NCBI RefSeq assembly: GCF_031877795.1
Contig: NC_133948.1
Coordinates: forward strand, 12,570,948-12,634,947
Direction: 5' to 3'
From: Strix aluco
Taxonomy: Eukaryota > Chordata > Aves > Strigiformes > Strigidae
DNA length: 64,000 nt
This document shows positions 1 to 15,000 of this stretch, one piece after another. Within the stretch, counting starts at the first letter, position 1. Each line of letters opens with the position of its first letter. The notes beneath the pieces were generated by a model. The model ran no database searches. It was not told where the DNA came from and saw only the letters and a list, made by a program, of their open reading frames with translations. The translations under genes were made by a program, and so were the position numbers.

Positions 1-3000
1 ACCGTGTAGCGGGGAAACATCAGGCAACCGGCTTCACTAGAAAGATCTAGAGAGTTTGAGTTCCTTTGGTACCGAGCCGGAAAGGGGGTGGATCTGCCCA
101 AATCCCTTGTGCTCTGGGAGACATTAGGGTGACTGAGTTCTGCTTATGAAACCGATTAAATCAGACACTGGGGAGGGGCTGCAATCCGTTACTTCCATCC
201 TACCTTTAATAGAAACCAGACGTTCTGTTAAGATATGCTCCAGGAATATTGCAGTTTTATTACTGGACCTGGAAGCTCACATTACAGTGCTGGCATAAAG
301 CTGGTGGTCACACCTTCAGAAAACAAACTCTGAACTGGGCTAATGAATAAACTTAGGGGGCAAGGAGTCTGTCAGCTGCATGGCTTCCTGGTGAAAGGTG
401 CACCATGAAGCATTTGTTCTTGGGGAGTTCACCCTCTGCTTGGTGCAAACAGAATGAATTTCTCCTGCGCTGCTTCTCACAGTTATTGTTTCTGTAAGCG
501 GAGACAGTTCTGTTTACCGTTTCTCGTATCCCTCAGCCTGGTTATCTTTTGGAGATTGGGTGCAAGTTTCTAGTCTGTTCAGGAATGCGTTGCTAGTCAG
601 AACAGGATTCACCCAGGCTGTGTATTGACTTGCTGAGTGGCCCTTCAAGGTGAGCTTACAGATAGCATTGTGGAGGGCCAGTTTAGAGTCTCATCAACAT
701 GCTCTTTAACAAACCATGGGAGCTGTACTGTGCCCACTGCCATTGTTGCATTCCTTGAACAGTTCTAACAGTTCCAGTTGTCCTAACAGGCTACTGCAGT
801 TTCAACACATTTTCCCTTTCCTCTGTAGGAGGATTAGAGGTGAAATGCAAAGAAATTCTGAGAAAGATCTGAATTTGTGTCTGTTTTGAGGTGTTAAATG
901 TATTGGCACAACCAAAAGTTAGAAGTTGTGATCTGATTTTTAAAATAGAACTTTTTGTCTCTGCAACTTGATTTCATCAAGTCTGAATTACACCATGTCT
1001 TTCTTAATTTTTGGGCAGTCTTCCAGACTGGACAAGATCTGATTATCTAGCAGTAAGCAGTTGAACAAAAATTGGGACCCTTTCTAAGCTTTTCTTTGGT
1101 GTATGGAATTCACCACAGAAAGGCACGTGAGCTATCTTCCTTCCACAAATCATTGTTAGCCCCAAAATTGCTCACTTATTTTTCTAAAGCCATTCGCCTT
1201 GGGATGCATAAATAAGGGAACAATGCCGTGCTGATACAACTCCCCTGAAATAAGTCAAACTTTTGAACTGAAGTGAGAGTTGTTTGTTTTTCTTTCCTCA
1301 TTATCTATGGGTGGATTATCAGAGTTGTGGATTAACTGTGCCATGGATACAGACGTCTGTGCTGGCTCTGTCCAAAGTCAAGCCGGTCCGTCAGGACTTG
1401 TTGGTTCAGGCACAATGCCATGTGGACGTAGCTGCACTGCTCCCAGGGCCAGTTTTGGCCCAAAAGTAGTTTAGCATTGAGCCTGAGCTAATATGCCTTG
1501 CAGGTTCAGAGTTGATGTCAAGTAAAATCAGCTTAGATATTTCTACACCATGCTTCTGAATGTATGTGGTGCAGAAATGACTAGTGACTGATGGACCTTG
1601 CTGGGCAGGAGAGAACACCTCACAGAACCCATTGGTGTGTCTGTTCTTAACTCCCTGAGTTTATCAGAATCTCCTCCCTCTTCCTGGAGCTGATGGAGTT
1701 GATCAGTGTGTACTTGTGCACTGTAAAATGGAGGTCCAGAAGTATCTCAGTTTTACGCTGCTTGGCCTGGAGAGGTTATGAAACATCTGTGAGAATGGAT
1801 TTGTGTTGCTTCGGGGATTCATTTGGAGTTGAAAAAAAAACTTTGTTGCTTTTTATTCCCCTCAGTGTTGGAGAAGTGGTGTTACAGTGTGCAGCTGACA
1901 CAGGAAACTGTTTCAGAGCTCTGCAAGCGGAACTTGTGCACCCCGTTGAGCTGGGGGAGCCTCTGTGGCACAGGACACTCCGTGCTGGGTCTGGGTGTAA
2001 ACCAGAATAGCACATTGTGGGAAGGGAGGGAGGAGACGGTGAATTCGAGCAGCTGACCAGACTTGTCCAGATTGTCTTCCTCGAATCTCTCTAAGGAAGC
2101 GTATTTTGCGGATGTACTTGGAGTTTGACAGGAAACTTGCTGAATGAGTTTGCCATTCTGCAGTATTGTAAATTGGCACAGAGAGTAAAACCTAGTCCTA
2201 AAGAGTGAAAATACTAACTCAGGGCTATCACCCCTTTCAGGGGATTAGCAAAGTGCAGCGTGTTGTTACGTGCTGTGCTTCCAGCTCACAAGTGACCAGC
2301 CACACATATTTGCCTCAGACAATTTGAGATACTGAGTTAGAGGTTGAATTATTCTTGGTTCTGTGGTGCTACCTTGTCTATGTAGTACGTGTGAACAGAT
2401 CCATTAAGATCTGCTGGTTGCAGAGGAAGAAATCTAATCTGTGTAGTGTGTCATGTATTTTATGGTGAGAGGAGTAGGAGAAAGGAAACTTTATGTTTGC
2501 TTTAGTCAGATACTGTTTGATTTTGAATTTGAATGTTTTTACAGCCTTTTTCTGAAAGGGGTTGTTTGCAAACACTACTGTAAAACCTTTTTTTTTTTTC
2601 CCTTTGGTAACTCCAAACAGAAATGGTGTTGCTTTTAGAAGCTTTCTTTTGATGGCTTTGAAATTCTAATTTTTCTACTTTTTTTTTTTTTTAAAGGCTT
2701 CAGATTTTTTTAACTGGATTTTGCAATCAAAAACAAAACAGCATTCACTAGAGCTTGTAAAAGATGTTTTACAAAGAAGTTATTTCTGTTTAATGAAAAC
2801 GTATTTATGGCAGTGCTTTGGCTGTGCATGTAAACTAGGCTGTAAGCTGCTTATTTTAGGTGTGCTTGCTCACTTCTAGAAGGATTTTGCTTTTGCAGAA
2901 AGGTTTGTCTAGCAATGTAGCTTCAAAATTCTGGGTGCAAAGGTTCAGTGGCACAAGAGATTTTACTTTAAAAGTTGTTTCCCTCTGTTTTAGGAACTCT

Positions 3001-6000
3001 AACCCACCCTCTCTTCAGGGCTTAATCCTCTCAAGATTGACTTTAAAGGGAGCAGTCTTGCCATTGATTTTTCATGGGAGTGTTGAGGGGCTTGCATATG
3101 TTTCCATCTGTCATCTGTCCTAACATTTGGAAGATTGCTGTGCTCTGCAGTGCTGTGCTGTCTGTCCCTCTTCTGAAGGGGATGCTTTCCTGTTTCTGAC
3201 TCAGTTCCTTCAGTTTAGAAGTCATATGCAGTGGGTTTTGGTCTTATTTGACTGAAAGTTTAGTGTGAAATTGCTCATGGTCAGGAAATGGTATTGGGGG
3301 AACGCTGGTAAAGTAATTTGGTCCCTTGGCTTTCTACTGGCTCAGGTTTCTGAGTCATTCCTGCTGCTGGGCGAGAAAACTGTAAACAGAACTAATACTC
3401 TGCACAATGGGGTTCTGACTTGTTTCAGCTTCTTAGCTGTTGTGACCCCTTGTAAAACAGGGACTTCATTGTCCTGAGCAACTCAGACAGGGAGTCCTCT
3501 GCCTCGAGCAGTGTGCGATGCAGAGAGAGGCTTCTTTTCTTGTTGCTCTATTTCCGTGGAAAGGCCGGACTCTGTGCTGTCTTTAGCTTCTTTGTCCTTC
3601 GCTGGGAGAGGTCAACTTATCCCAAGTGTTCAGCTGCCCTCCTGGTTAAAATTGATCCTCCGACACCATCACTACCACTAGAGAAAGAAATGGGTAACTT
3701 CTCAACATCTTCTTTAACTCTCTCTACTTGTTCTTTCTTTCCCAGGGAATCATGATACTTCAGACCCTTTTTTCCTCATCTCTCCCCATGAAGTGTATTT
3801 ATTATGTGAAACAAGTTGTGAAATTGCAGAAATGATGGATAAAATTCTTAAGTCTGGCAGCAGAACAAGCAATAATAGTGCACTTCTCGTTAGATCAGAG
3901 TTGTTTTTCTGATATTGTTAAGACAGACAGATATAAATTCCTTAAATTAAATCTGTGCAACTAGAAGGGGGGAAAAGCCTGTCCATGGCCACAAAACAAA
4001 TCTGTTTGAATCAGATTAATGCATTAGTTGTGATATCCAGGATCTACTGCAGCTTGTGTTGTGCTAGTGGAAAATCAGTGCGAGTGACTAGGATCTCTGG
4101 TCCCAGTTTCCTGCTCTGTTCTCAGACTATGCCTCCCTCCCTTTGTCTACTGATCTTCTGTGTCCCTTTTTGTCTGATGCGGAAGCTGTTAATGAAGATG
4201 CTCTACTACTCCAGCTGCCTGAAAGTGAGGCATTGTCTGTGGGAAGCTTTCCTGGGCTATGATAAGAAGATGGGGTTTAGGAAGTGAGCTTTTTGTTCAC
4301 TTTAGCCTGTCTTAACTAACTTAGGTTTAATAACAAGCCCTGGAAGTACAGGTTGTCATGACTGCTAAGCTATTATATTGTAAAATACTAGGTAGGGAAC
4401 TCTGGAGACTTTTGGGTCCTGTTCTTGTTTCAGTGTTTGTAAAATCTCACCTCTCATCTCACCCAGTTTCGGATGGTAGCCAAAAATGATGATTCCAACT
4501 TGTGTGCTTGCTGCTTACTTAGTGATTATCAGGCTCCACAATGAATTGGTTGAAATTTCTGATCTTTTGGAAAACCAGCCCTTTCCCCCAAATTGAACAA
4601 ATGATTTGCTATTGGATCACTAAGATGAACTGTCCTGCCCTGTGGCAATAACTAGATCCAGTGCAGTGTAGAAGCAAGGAGTGGCACCGTTCCTTTCCAT
4701 TTTGGGCTGGAGTTAAATGGATTGGAAAGTGGAAGTGTGATTTCAAATTGGTTTAACCTCATTTAACTGCTGGCTGCTGTAAGGTGTGTTGTGTTCTCTG
4801 CCCTCATCTTCCTTCCTTGTTTCCACAATAATGGTTGGGCAGTTAGCTGGATCAGCAAGCTTGATTCTTCTGATAGTAATTTTTTTGACATGGACACTTG
4901 ACTGGGAAGAAGGTGAGGCCACCTCTTTTAGCTGGGGCTTATGTTTAATCTATCATAAGGTAACATTCACAGCCTCAAAAGTTCGCCCTGATGTTAGGCA
5001 TATTGTTTCTCCGTCTGTGAAATAGAGATAAATAGCTCCTTACCTGCAATGTACAGTTAATGTTCATTGAGATCTTTGTGTTTCTGAAATAGCTTCCAGC
5101 TGAATATATCACAATAGTAACTCAACATTTTCTGGTCACCATTGCTGGAAAAGCTTATAATGGCACGTTTGAATTAGATTTTTAAGTTTTTATTCCCTTC
5201 TCAGCCCTGTTTAATGTTCCCTCTCTGCCCTTCTGATGGCTCATCCTTTCTTCATCCTCTGTTATGACAGGCTGTGAGTAGGGAGAAAAGATTTCCTTTC
5301 CCTTCCAAATTCCCCACAGTAGTTCTACTCTAGTCTTTCCCTTTACCACAGAGTGTCGTGAAGTCATTCAAAGAATGTCGTGTGCTAAAGATATACCATA
5401 AAAATAGGAGGTGGGTGATGACTTTCTCATATCACTCTTAGCTGTTTTTCCCATTCGTGCTTATTCTCATTGCAAACGGCCCCAGAGCAGCAGAAACCAG
5501 CTGGGCTGGGGACAATCTCCCTTGATTGACTGGTGCTAAAATCCATGCTTTTTCTTCTGCGTATGTATGTTTTTAAATCCCAACGAAGCAAAAGAAGTAG
5601 AAATGGCAACTGGGGTGCTGTGGAGCAAGTTTGGTGTTGGTGTTTCAGTTAGAGGAACTTGAGTCCCTGAGGTTATGTATTTGTGTTGTTTAGGAGTCTG
5701 GTAGGCTCTTTTTCTGCTCATATAAATACAGCTTTTTCTTGTAGCAGACAGTAATTATTCTGAATTTACATGGGAAATTTATCTAAGCAGTTTGAGACAA
5801 CTATAAGCTGAGGATCCAAGAGAACTTACGGCAGGCCACAGGGGGAGGCAGCCTGCATTGTTATTGCTTGGCTCCTTTTTCCCTATGCTGGACTGCCTCT
5901 ACACTGTGAACAAGTTTAGTTCAAGTTATTTAAATGATGATGAGGTAGTCTGAAGTCTTCAAATACGGTTTGTCATGCCACTTCTCACAGTGTTCTTATT

Positions 6001-9000
6001 ATTATATGCAAGTTTGGTGTAGATGCCTTTGCTGGGTGAGCTACTGAGCACGTCTGGCTGGCAGCATGCAGTGGAGTGTAGCTTGATTTCTTGGTTTTTT
6101 ACTGTTTATTGCACGTGTTTAAACCTCAAACATTGCAAGTGATGTGAAGAACATCAGAAAAAGTAAATGGCGCTCCAGGGAATAAACTTTCTGAATGACA
6201 CTTTGCATGGGGAATTGTGCTTTAAACGGCTCAGCTATAAATCAAACTGTATGGGGTCTCCAGGAATAAATCAATCCCATGTTTTTGTCACAAAATCGAG
6301 CTGGCAGACAGAATTAATCCTATGTCTGTCTAGACGCCTGATAGGATCTTGCTTTATTTCCATCCTTGAAGAGCAAGGTGAGCAGAGAATTTCACTTTGT
6401 GCTATAAGGAAGTTTGTGATGGTTCAGGGACTGCAATTAGGCTGGGTTTTTCTAAAAGCAGAAGGGGCAAAAAAAGCCAGAAATCGAAAAGGTCATGGGC
6501 ATGAGGGCTGTAAATGATTTGACATGGATTAGGGGCTTAATACTCTCTTGTTCTATCCTCTTTCATGGTTCTAAACAAGTTCAAGGCTTCTCTCTGAAAA
6601 GGTTTCTTTTGGGTTGGAGCCACTAATTTCAGCTGGGTCAGACAAAAGAACCTAAGGCTAACTGCATGTCAGTTGAGGTTACTGGTGCTCCACGAGCTGC
6701 AATAAGATGATGGCCTGTCTGGTCTTCTCTGCCACTCATCTTGTTTGACCATTAGTTAGTTGTGTCTGCTGCTCCCCATCCCTCAGCACCAGCAGCTGCC
6801 TTGGGACTAGAGTTTTTTTGTTGCCTCTAGCAAATTACCCCTCTTGGGCAGAGGTGGTCCGCAAGAGTACGATGCCCAGGAGTAGTACTTCTGGTTTGCA
6901 GCTCTCCCTCTTGATCATTACGGTTTTATGTGGGAGACTTTTCTTGGGCTGTGTAGGTCTGGTTAGGCAGCATGATACACAGCTGGAACTATTCTGCCTG
7001 GCTGCAAGCAGCTCAGTTAGACAGGATCCCTGCAGAGAGCTGGAGCACTGGGGGAGGGAATGAAATGCCATTTCATCCACGTCATGAAATCTCTTATCAG
7101 TGGCCAACTCAGTGTTGTGGGTGGGTGAGCGGTGTTGGCCAGAAGAAGCTGCCTTTTATTTCTGCTGTGAAATGTGAGGAGCTCAGCGCTGTCAGTCTGG
7201 GAGCTGTAGAGAGACTGTGTGGAGTTGGGGATGAATTTGTCCATCGGGTTCTTATAACCCTAAGCTTGTAGTTTTCAATCTATCCTGCTGGTGCTTAATC
7301 TGAGATTTGCTACTTGGCTGTCCTGAGCGGTTCCCTTGGGCAGTGCCTCACAAGCACAGCTGCTCTGGCACGCTGCTCCGGTACTTCTTAATTGCTTAAA
7401 TCTGGCGCCTCCAGCACCTTCTGCCTTGGGATCATGCTTAAAAGCCTTGGCCGTGCGAGTTACAGATAAAATATGCTAGGTTATCATTCATTTTTCTGTA
7501 AGAGTTGGTTAAGGGCTCAGTTTGTTGGATGCTACTTTACCATCAAACGCGAGGGAGAAAACTACATGAGACAGATCACCATGCTACGGCTTACAGTGGT
7601 GTGAAATTCAGAGAGCTGCTAGGCTGTCTGGATCTACTAGAGTCCTGACTGCATTGCTTGGGTTTGAAAACCACTCTGTGTGGGATGGAATAGCCAGCGC
7701 GATGCGAGGCGTTTGGTGCCGCTTTCTGCGCGCAGAGTGGTATCGCTCCGGTGTGATCCTGTCTTCACAGGGTTGGGAAGCTGCTTGCTGGGGAGGAGGG
7801 TTGAAGAGAAGGGGCTGGGGGTGGTGCAGGGAGGAAGCTTTATGTAATTCTTGGCTGGCTTCTGAGTAATTGTTTTAATGAAATGGAATGCAGTGTATTC
7901 AGTGCTTGCTTGGCAGAAACAGCTATTTTTTTATTTTCTGTTTTTTAAGGGGAGGGGGGGTAGGGAAGGAGTTGGAGTTAGTCTATTTTCCAGCTGCTTT
8001 AAGCAGTTAGGTTGGGATTTGTTGCAGAGATAGGAGTGGAATATTGTTCTCGGCGAGGGGGCAGTTGCGCTGCTGTGCGTGTGTAGGAGGTTGTCTTTGT
8101 ACATTCAGTGTGTAAGTTGAAGAGCCCGGTCCCTCTCTTTTTCTGTGGGTTGTGAATGCCGGTGTGGTTCTGAAGTGGATCAGTACACGGCAGTAATGGG
8201 ATGATAGTGATATGAGTAGGTACATGTCTATATAAAATACATATGCATCTAGGTACTTGATAGGAAAACTAATCCATTTTCCACTATGCCCTAGTTCAGT
8301 GTATAGCAGGGAAGAATATGATGAGTTGAGACAAAGAAGTCAACTTAATTTTCAGCAAAGCAGAAATGTAGGGGCTGGGAATCTTGACTTCTGTAGACTA
8401 GTGCAAAATATTCTCCTCAGTTAGCTCAGATGATTGTTGACTTTCATCATAGGATTAGTGGAGGAACAATCAGAGATCATGCTGAAAACCCTTTTTTAGA
8501 AAGTAATTTGAGGAAGGATTTATTTCATGTACCTATGAAAGGGAAGTTTATTCTCATGCTGCTTCTATTTCAGTATTGCTGTATTTCCATTTTTGGTCAG
8601 CGCTGGAGATTGGGCTCTCTTACTCATCTTTACCTCTCAAAAATCTACTTTCTCTTTGTTCTTTGTAATTTTTTTTTAATTGCAGTTTTCTGTGGTCACG
8701 AGTTCTCTTGTGAGTAAAACAGCCTTTGGCTGATATAATAAAATTTTTCTTTGTGTATTAACAAAACAACAACTTCTGTGCAGGGCACTGAGATGAAGAA
8801 GCTGTCATGCGTTTAATTGCTTTATTAATACTGCTCTTGGTAAGAAGAAATCCTCACTATTTCTTTTGCCAGTGACGAAACAAGCACAAGACTTGTGACT
8901 AATGCTTCTGTCATGATGTCAGATGATAGGTAGAAGGATAGGTCATCTACCTTCTTGCAGTAGGAAGAGGTAAGAAAACCTTAAACATTCTCCAGCTCTT

Positions 9001-12000
9001 CTCCATCCACTGGCTACAATATATTCCAGTTCTAAAAAGTTAGTTTTCTGTCTGGCTTTAACAATTTCCTTTCTTTCAGTGGGCCTCTGTCATGACATTG
9101 TGAAACTCTTGAGCCACATTCTTCTGCCAATGCTAAAAAAAAATTAAAATACAGTGCTCTAGAGCCATAGAGCCATCAGCAAGCTTCATCAACTTACCAC
9201 CCACGTCTTCTCCCAAAGTAGATTGGGGGACCAGTTCCCACATTCATTTCTGGAACATTGTCCTCCTTTTATTTCCAGAAGCTGCTTTTAAAGTAAAAAG
9301 GAGCTGCTTTAATTAGATTTTTAACCATGTGTTTCTTGGCCCCTTGTACTCTGTTGTCTTTCAAAGATGTTGCTTGTCCACCATCTGTACTTACTTGGGT
9401 TATCTTTTAAGTTTTAGTAGAATGCTAATCAGATTGAAAGCTTAATTTTAAAACTTTCTACCTATTATAGTTATAAGTAGTACTAAGATCCACATGACTG
9501 AAAAATGTTAAATATTTTGTTGTCATTTCCCCCTGCCCTGCTCTGTGAGTTTACATTGTGCTTTTGGCAGTACTTTGTGTAAAGTCAGTTGCTGATGATG
9601 ACTTACACTTTTTGGCTAATAAAGAGTTTGGTGTTGCTTCCAAGTCTGCTCCCACTCTCTGTTGCAGAGAACCCTTGCAGAATCAAAAACTTCTTAAAAA
9701 GAAAAATCCACCATTTTGAAAGTACTTTCTTAGTAATTAGATTTTTAACAAGCCAGTTAAACCACATACCACATTTGACAAAAGTTCCTTTTCTAAAAAA
9801 AGGGAAACAACTCACTTCAGAGTGGTTGGCAGGTCAAGACAGCAAGTCTTTTGAACTTGTCTTTATTTATATCTTAATATATTAACCTTTTATTTGGCAT
9901 CCCCAGTATCTCGGTGAGATTTGCTGGGACTTTATAGGCACAGGCTTTTCAAACTTGAGATACTTTGGTTTTTAAGGGTAGATTTGCATTTGTTGAATGT
10001 TCTTTGCATTTATGCTCTTGGGAGATATGTTTGTTACTTGCTGAATGGGAAGTTGCTGGAGTTAATTAAAAATATTCTTTCAAGGACTAAAATCTCTCAA
10101 GTCTGCATTCTGATATCCCATTTAAGAGCCTTCAGGATAGGAATTCTTCAATAAGACTGTACTAAATATGGATACAATTGCAGGTCCGTACAATTGCAGT
10201 ATCTCTTTAGGACCTCTGTTGTTTATTTCTGGAATCCTCCTTTTGGTGGTAGCCAGGGAATTCTACATCTCATGGGCAGAATTTGTGCTTCTAATGCTTT
10301 TAATGAATTCAGAAATTTATACTAATATTTCTGCCCTTCATTTCATCATCTTTATGTGTGTCTCAGATTTTGCACCTGGCACTTTGCCTGGACGGGTCTA
10401 TATTCAGATCTGTTTATGCTGCTTGGATAGGATTTCCACTGTTTAAAAGATGCTATTTTTTTCCTCCCTTAAGTTTCATGTCTATTCTTGCATAACTGTG
10501 CAAATCTTACCCTTCCCTATATTGGTTATAGGGTCCACATGCCTTCCTGTTTCTGTTACTTATTAAAAGGCAGATAATTAACTTAGAATGTGCAAGCTCT
10601 GACAGTATTTTGTCTCTGGCTGCGTCCAAAACCATTTATACATATGCAGATGGATAGGATCATAGTGATCTCTAGCAATCTTATTATTGACTGTGTTTAT
10701 CGGTGTGGCAGAGGTCAGATGCTGGGGTATCCGAGGTGGTGGTCCTGCTGGCACCTGAGTCAATATAATGGTTTGCTGCTGCTGAAAGGGGTATGGCTTT
10801 GCTTTCACCCTTACCCCTTTTCTACTCCCTTGTCTGGCTCTTTCTTCTTGCTAACTGCTGTGCTCATCTCTCTTTACTAACCCAAAAGAAAACAGTTGTT
10901 TTTTTTTTTTTCTCTGTCTGGGTGTATATTCTGTTGAACTGGTTCACAGAGGGGATCTTGTAAGGGCCAGAGCCAACACAAGTAAGTGGCAGCAGCACAT
11001 GTCTGGAAGAGGGAGTAAAACCTCTCCATTTTTGGCAGTGGTGAACTGTTAATTCGCCTTTCTGCATCTTGTGAAACTCTATCATTTGCTCCATGGTGCT
11101 CACTGTCCAGTGGAACTCCTGTGCTCTGTTCCCATGTAAGCCCTGATGTAACGTTTTCCTTCCCTAGGTGAGTTAAAATCAGCGGTTACCAAATTATGAT
11201 CTCCAAATGGTAAGTGCTCTACAGCTGTTGAAAGGTGTCCTCCTAAGTGGTCAAACTTACACGCTTGTCACTTCTACCCGAGGGCTCTGGAGCGCAAGCA
11301 GGTGAGGCTTGCTGTTGCCCAAGGGTTTGGAAACCACTGCTGTGTGTTCACACTGTTCTGATTTGCCACTGCTTATGGCACTAAGGTGCCACTTGGAAGA
11401 GTTATCCAGTACCGGTTTAGCATCTGTTGTAACCTCAATGCTGCTTATGACAATTTTCTGTTCAAGTCAGACCTAGCTAGCTACAGTTATGCAAATCTCA
11501 ACCAAATACAGTCCATCTAGGGCTTAAAAAATGCCCTTGTCTATCCTCATGTCAGTGGGCATGTAGGGGGTTGCTTGGGAGTAGCTGGGTGCCACACACC
11601 TCTGCATTTGGCAGTTTTTCTCCAAGTCCTGTAGTCCAGGGCTGAGCAGGGTGTGGCACAGAAATGATGGCAGTGTTTTCCACTCTGGTTTACTATCCTT
11701 GTAGTTGTTACTGTTGTCTGCCTGTCTGTTTTCCAGAAAGGTGTGAGAACAAATTGTCCAGTTCAGGTCTATAAAGAGTGTACTTCTGTGCTGAAGGAAG
11801 GAAGCTAGTCTGCTGGAGGAGACAAGATGACTTTCTTTCCCAGCAGCTCTGCATGCTGCTAGGGAAGAAGAATAGTAGGTAGAGGGAGTCTTCCCTTTCA
11901 TTGCACAGGGAGGACAAACTGACTTCTGGCAAGGTATTAATTATATGGCATCATCCTGACTACATGACTTGGAGAGAGCAGCACTGGTTTGGAGGGGCAT

Positions 12001-15000
12001 CCACTGTAGCAAAATTCTAGGGTATGATAAATTTCCCAGCACCATGATGCTCTTACTGCCCATGGTGCTATTTCCATGAGTGTTGGCCTGACTGATCATC
12101 CAAGGGACTAGAAATGAGTCCAGCCCTGAGCTTCTGTTTATTCACTTTACCAGAGCTGTGGTTTAAAATCTATAGTGTCTTGTTTCCTGCTGTTTCTGTA
12201 CCCCTCCTTGGGAGTCTTTGCTCTGTTTAATGGAAGTCTCCTTTGTGCTAGATTTGTAGATGTTTGTAAAATGGCAGCACACACTGTGTTTTGACCTAGC
12301 ACTTGTGGAGTAGCTGCATACTGATGCAGCAGGAAGGGTCTGGTTCCTCAGATAGCTGGCTTGGCCGAGCCCCTCTTCCTGTAGGAATACAAGGGAGTTG
12401 GTATTTTGATCAGAGGCCTTGGCCCTGGGAAGTTGTCCCTGAGAGGTCCATTCAGTGGCTGCTTGTTTGGTTTTTGTGAATATTTTTTTTTTTTTTGTTC
12501 TGGCAGAGGAGAGCAGATCTTGTCAGACTTCTTTGAACGTTGACCCCAGTTTCTAGAAACTTTCTGAGGGAAGCCGTCAGCAAATAAAAATTCTTATGGC
12601 ATGCCTGAGGAGGGTTAACTTACTAATTGTGTACGTAAGGATAAACAGATGACTAAAAAGGTTAATGCATTGGTGACTAATGTTTTTATTTTTATTTTAT
12701 TTTTTTTTTTTCCATCTAGGATGTTGGCTGAAATCCAGTCCAGGTCAGTAGTGAGATGGTATTAACTGCTTAGTTGCTTGTGTAAAATGTTTATACTCAC
12801 TCAATCTGTTCCTTCCACCAAACTCAGCCGGGATGCCATTTCACTCTTGTTCAGTTTGAGTGTTGCTGTGTTTGAAAAGAGCTAATGTCCTTTACTTTTG
12901 TCTGAGCCAAGTCACTACCCTCCCAGAGACAGTTAGGTCAATATTGGCTATTTGCTAATGCCTTTGTCTGGGACTTCCTGGAAATGCCTGAAGATCTATT
13001 TGCTGTCAGGCAGAGATCAGAAATAGATCTTGCACAAGAAGGGCCACTCTAGGAGAGGACAGTCAGAGGCTGTACTTACCCTCCTTGGAGACCAGAGCTG
13101 TTTCCAATTTGGCAGTTGACAGAGAGAGAGATGGAGACTCTCTAATTTGTGCAGATTGTTGTTCCTCGTAATCTTTCACAGGGCTAACTATAACTGCCCA
13201 TAGGAACACAGCCTATTTGCTTCCAAAAAGAGAGGATTCTGACAAAAGACTTGGTAGCAGGTGGAGCTCATAGCAGGCTGCAGATTCAGACTGAGAAATT
13301 CCAACTTAAGTATTTTTAGTACAGGCCTGAGAGTCAGACTTTCTATTCTGATACAACATGGACTTGCCATGTTATGTTGGGCTGTTCAGGGCTGCGTATC
13401 AGTTCTCCATTTCTGAAAGGTAGATGATTTTTCATGCTATCAAGGGGGTGTGAATGTCAGCATGAGGATTCTGATTTGTGATCCTTGTTGGAATTCAGGT
13501 GCAGTGACTGCAGGCTTTACTGCCTACAGATGCTGCAGGTTACAGCCTGTTACATCAATATGAAATGGAATATGTGGAGGTTTAGGTTTAGTGTGTGGAG
13601 CTGTTGACTGCTGTGACTGAAAAATGTGGCTGAAAATGTCTTCCACATCTGCTGTTAGTGCTGTATTTTGTTGGTGGGACAGTTATCTGAGGACAGTAGT
13701 ACTTAAATCATGGTGGTCTGAATCACTGGAGGTCATGAGTTGGAGTACTGAGTAAAGGCTTGTTAAGCCTGTGTGAAGCATTTTACATATCACAAACTTC
13801 TCTTGTGCAATCTGCATCTTCTCTGTCTGGTAAACCAGAACCTGGCTTTGTGCTCTTATGCATTGTACAAGTGTTGAGATTAGCTCAGCCTACTACTTTT
13901 GCATGTGCTGTGTCACAGAATGTGCTGGAGCTATCACTTGCAAAACCCTTTACAAACTTTTCCTAATCCTCCTGAAGATTGTTCATAGAGCAGTGGAAGG
14001 ATTTTTTGACTAAACTTATCCATCTTTGGTAATTGTTTCCTGTTGTTCAGGTCTCTCAGAGTAGTGATAGAAAGGAACCACGCAAGGGATTATTTTCTCT
14101 TTTAGCTTCACACAACTGTGGGCCATTTGTGTGAATCGCTATACAGAGACATTCAAGGCTTGTGTAGCTGGGGATCTGGGATTCTATGAAGCCTTTGGTA
14201 GCTGTGAAACTGGAAACATTTATTTGTTTAGTAAGCTGGAACATGAATTCAGTTTAGGCAGCAGGTCTTAGCATAGGGTGTTTTTTCCTGACATGAGCTG
14301 TTTGCTGCTCTGGACTATAAACAGAGGGAAGTAAATAGAAGATGTGTCTTTTCACTTAAAGTGTGGAGAAAGCCATGCTATAAAAAAGAGGATGCTGTAT
14401 ACGACAGGAAATAACCCTTCCCTCCCTCCCCTCCCCAGCACTTTCTGGAAATGAGAAATAAACGGGAGGACACACCTTTGGGAGGGAGCAGGCTCTGAAA
14501 CCAGTGATGTCACAGTGCTGCTAGTAAGTTCAAGTACTCCTCTTGGAGGCAATACATGAGATATACAACAGCCAATTTAAGCGGGATTTGGATGGCCTCA
14601 CTTTGCTCTGTGCTTTCCTTAGATCTTCGACACCAGTAAGAGTTTGTTCTTCCTGGTGTTTCTGTTGACAGCTTCCAAATGCAGAGGCAAGGGAGTGGAC
14701 AGCTTAGGTTAATTTGAAGAACATGTAAAGGCTACAATTGGTTAGCTTTTCAGCTGAAAAACAAAAAAACCCATTTTCAAACCATATTTTCTGTGGAAGT
14801 TGTTCTGGTAACCTTTTTTTTCTAGAACATCAGATATAACCCTTCTGAAAGGAGATGGTACTTAAATCACAAATCACTTCCAGTGTGAGGATGCTCAGCA
14901 AAGCTATAACATGTTGAGGAATATTTCTCTCTGGCAATGTAAGCAGTTATGTGCCTTGTGAGACATGCATTCTGTTATCTCAGCCATCTAATGAACAGTT

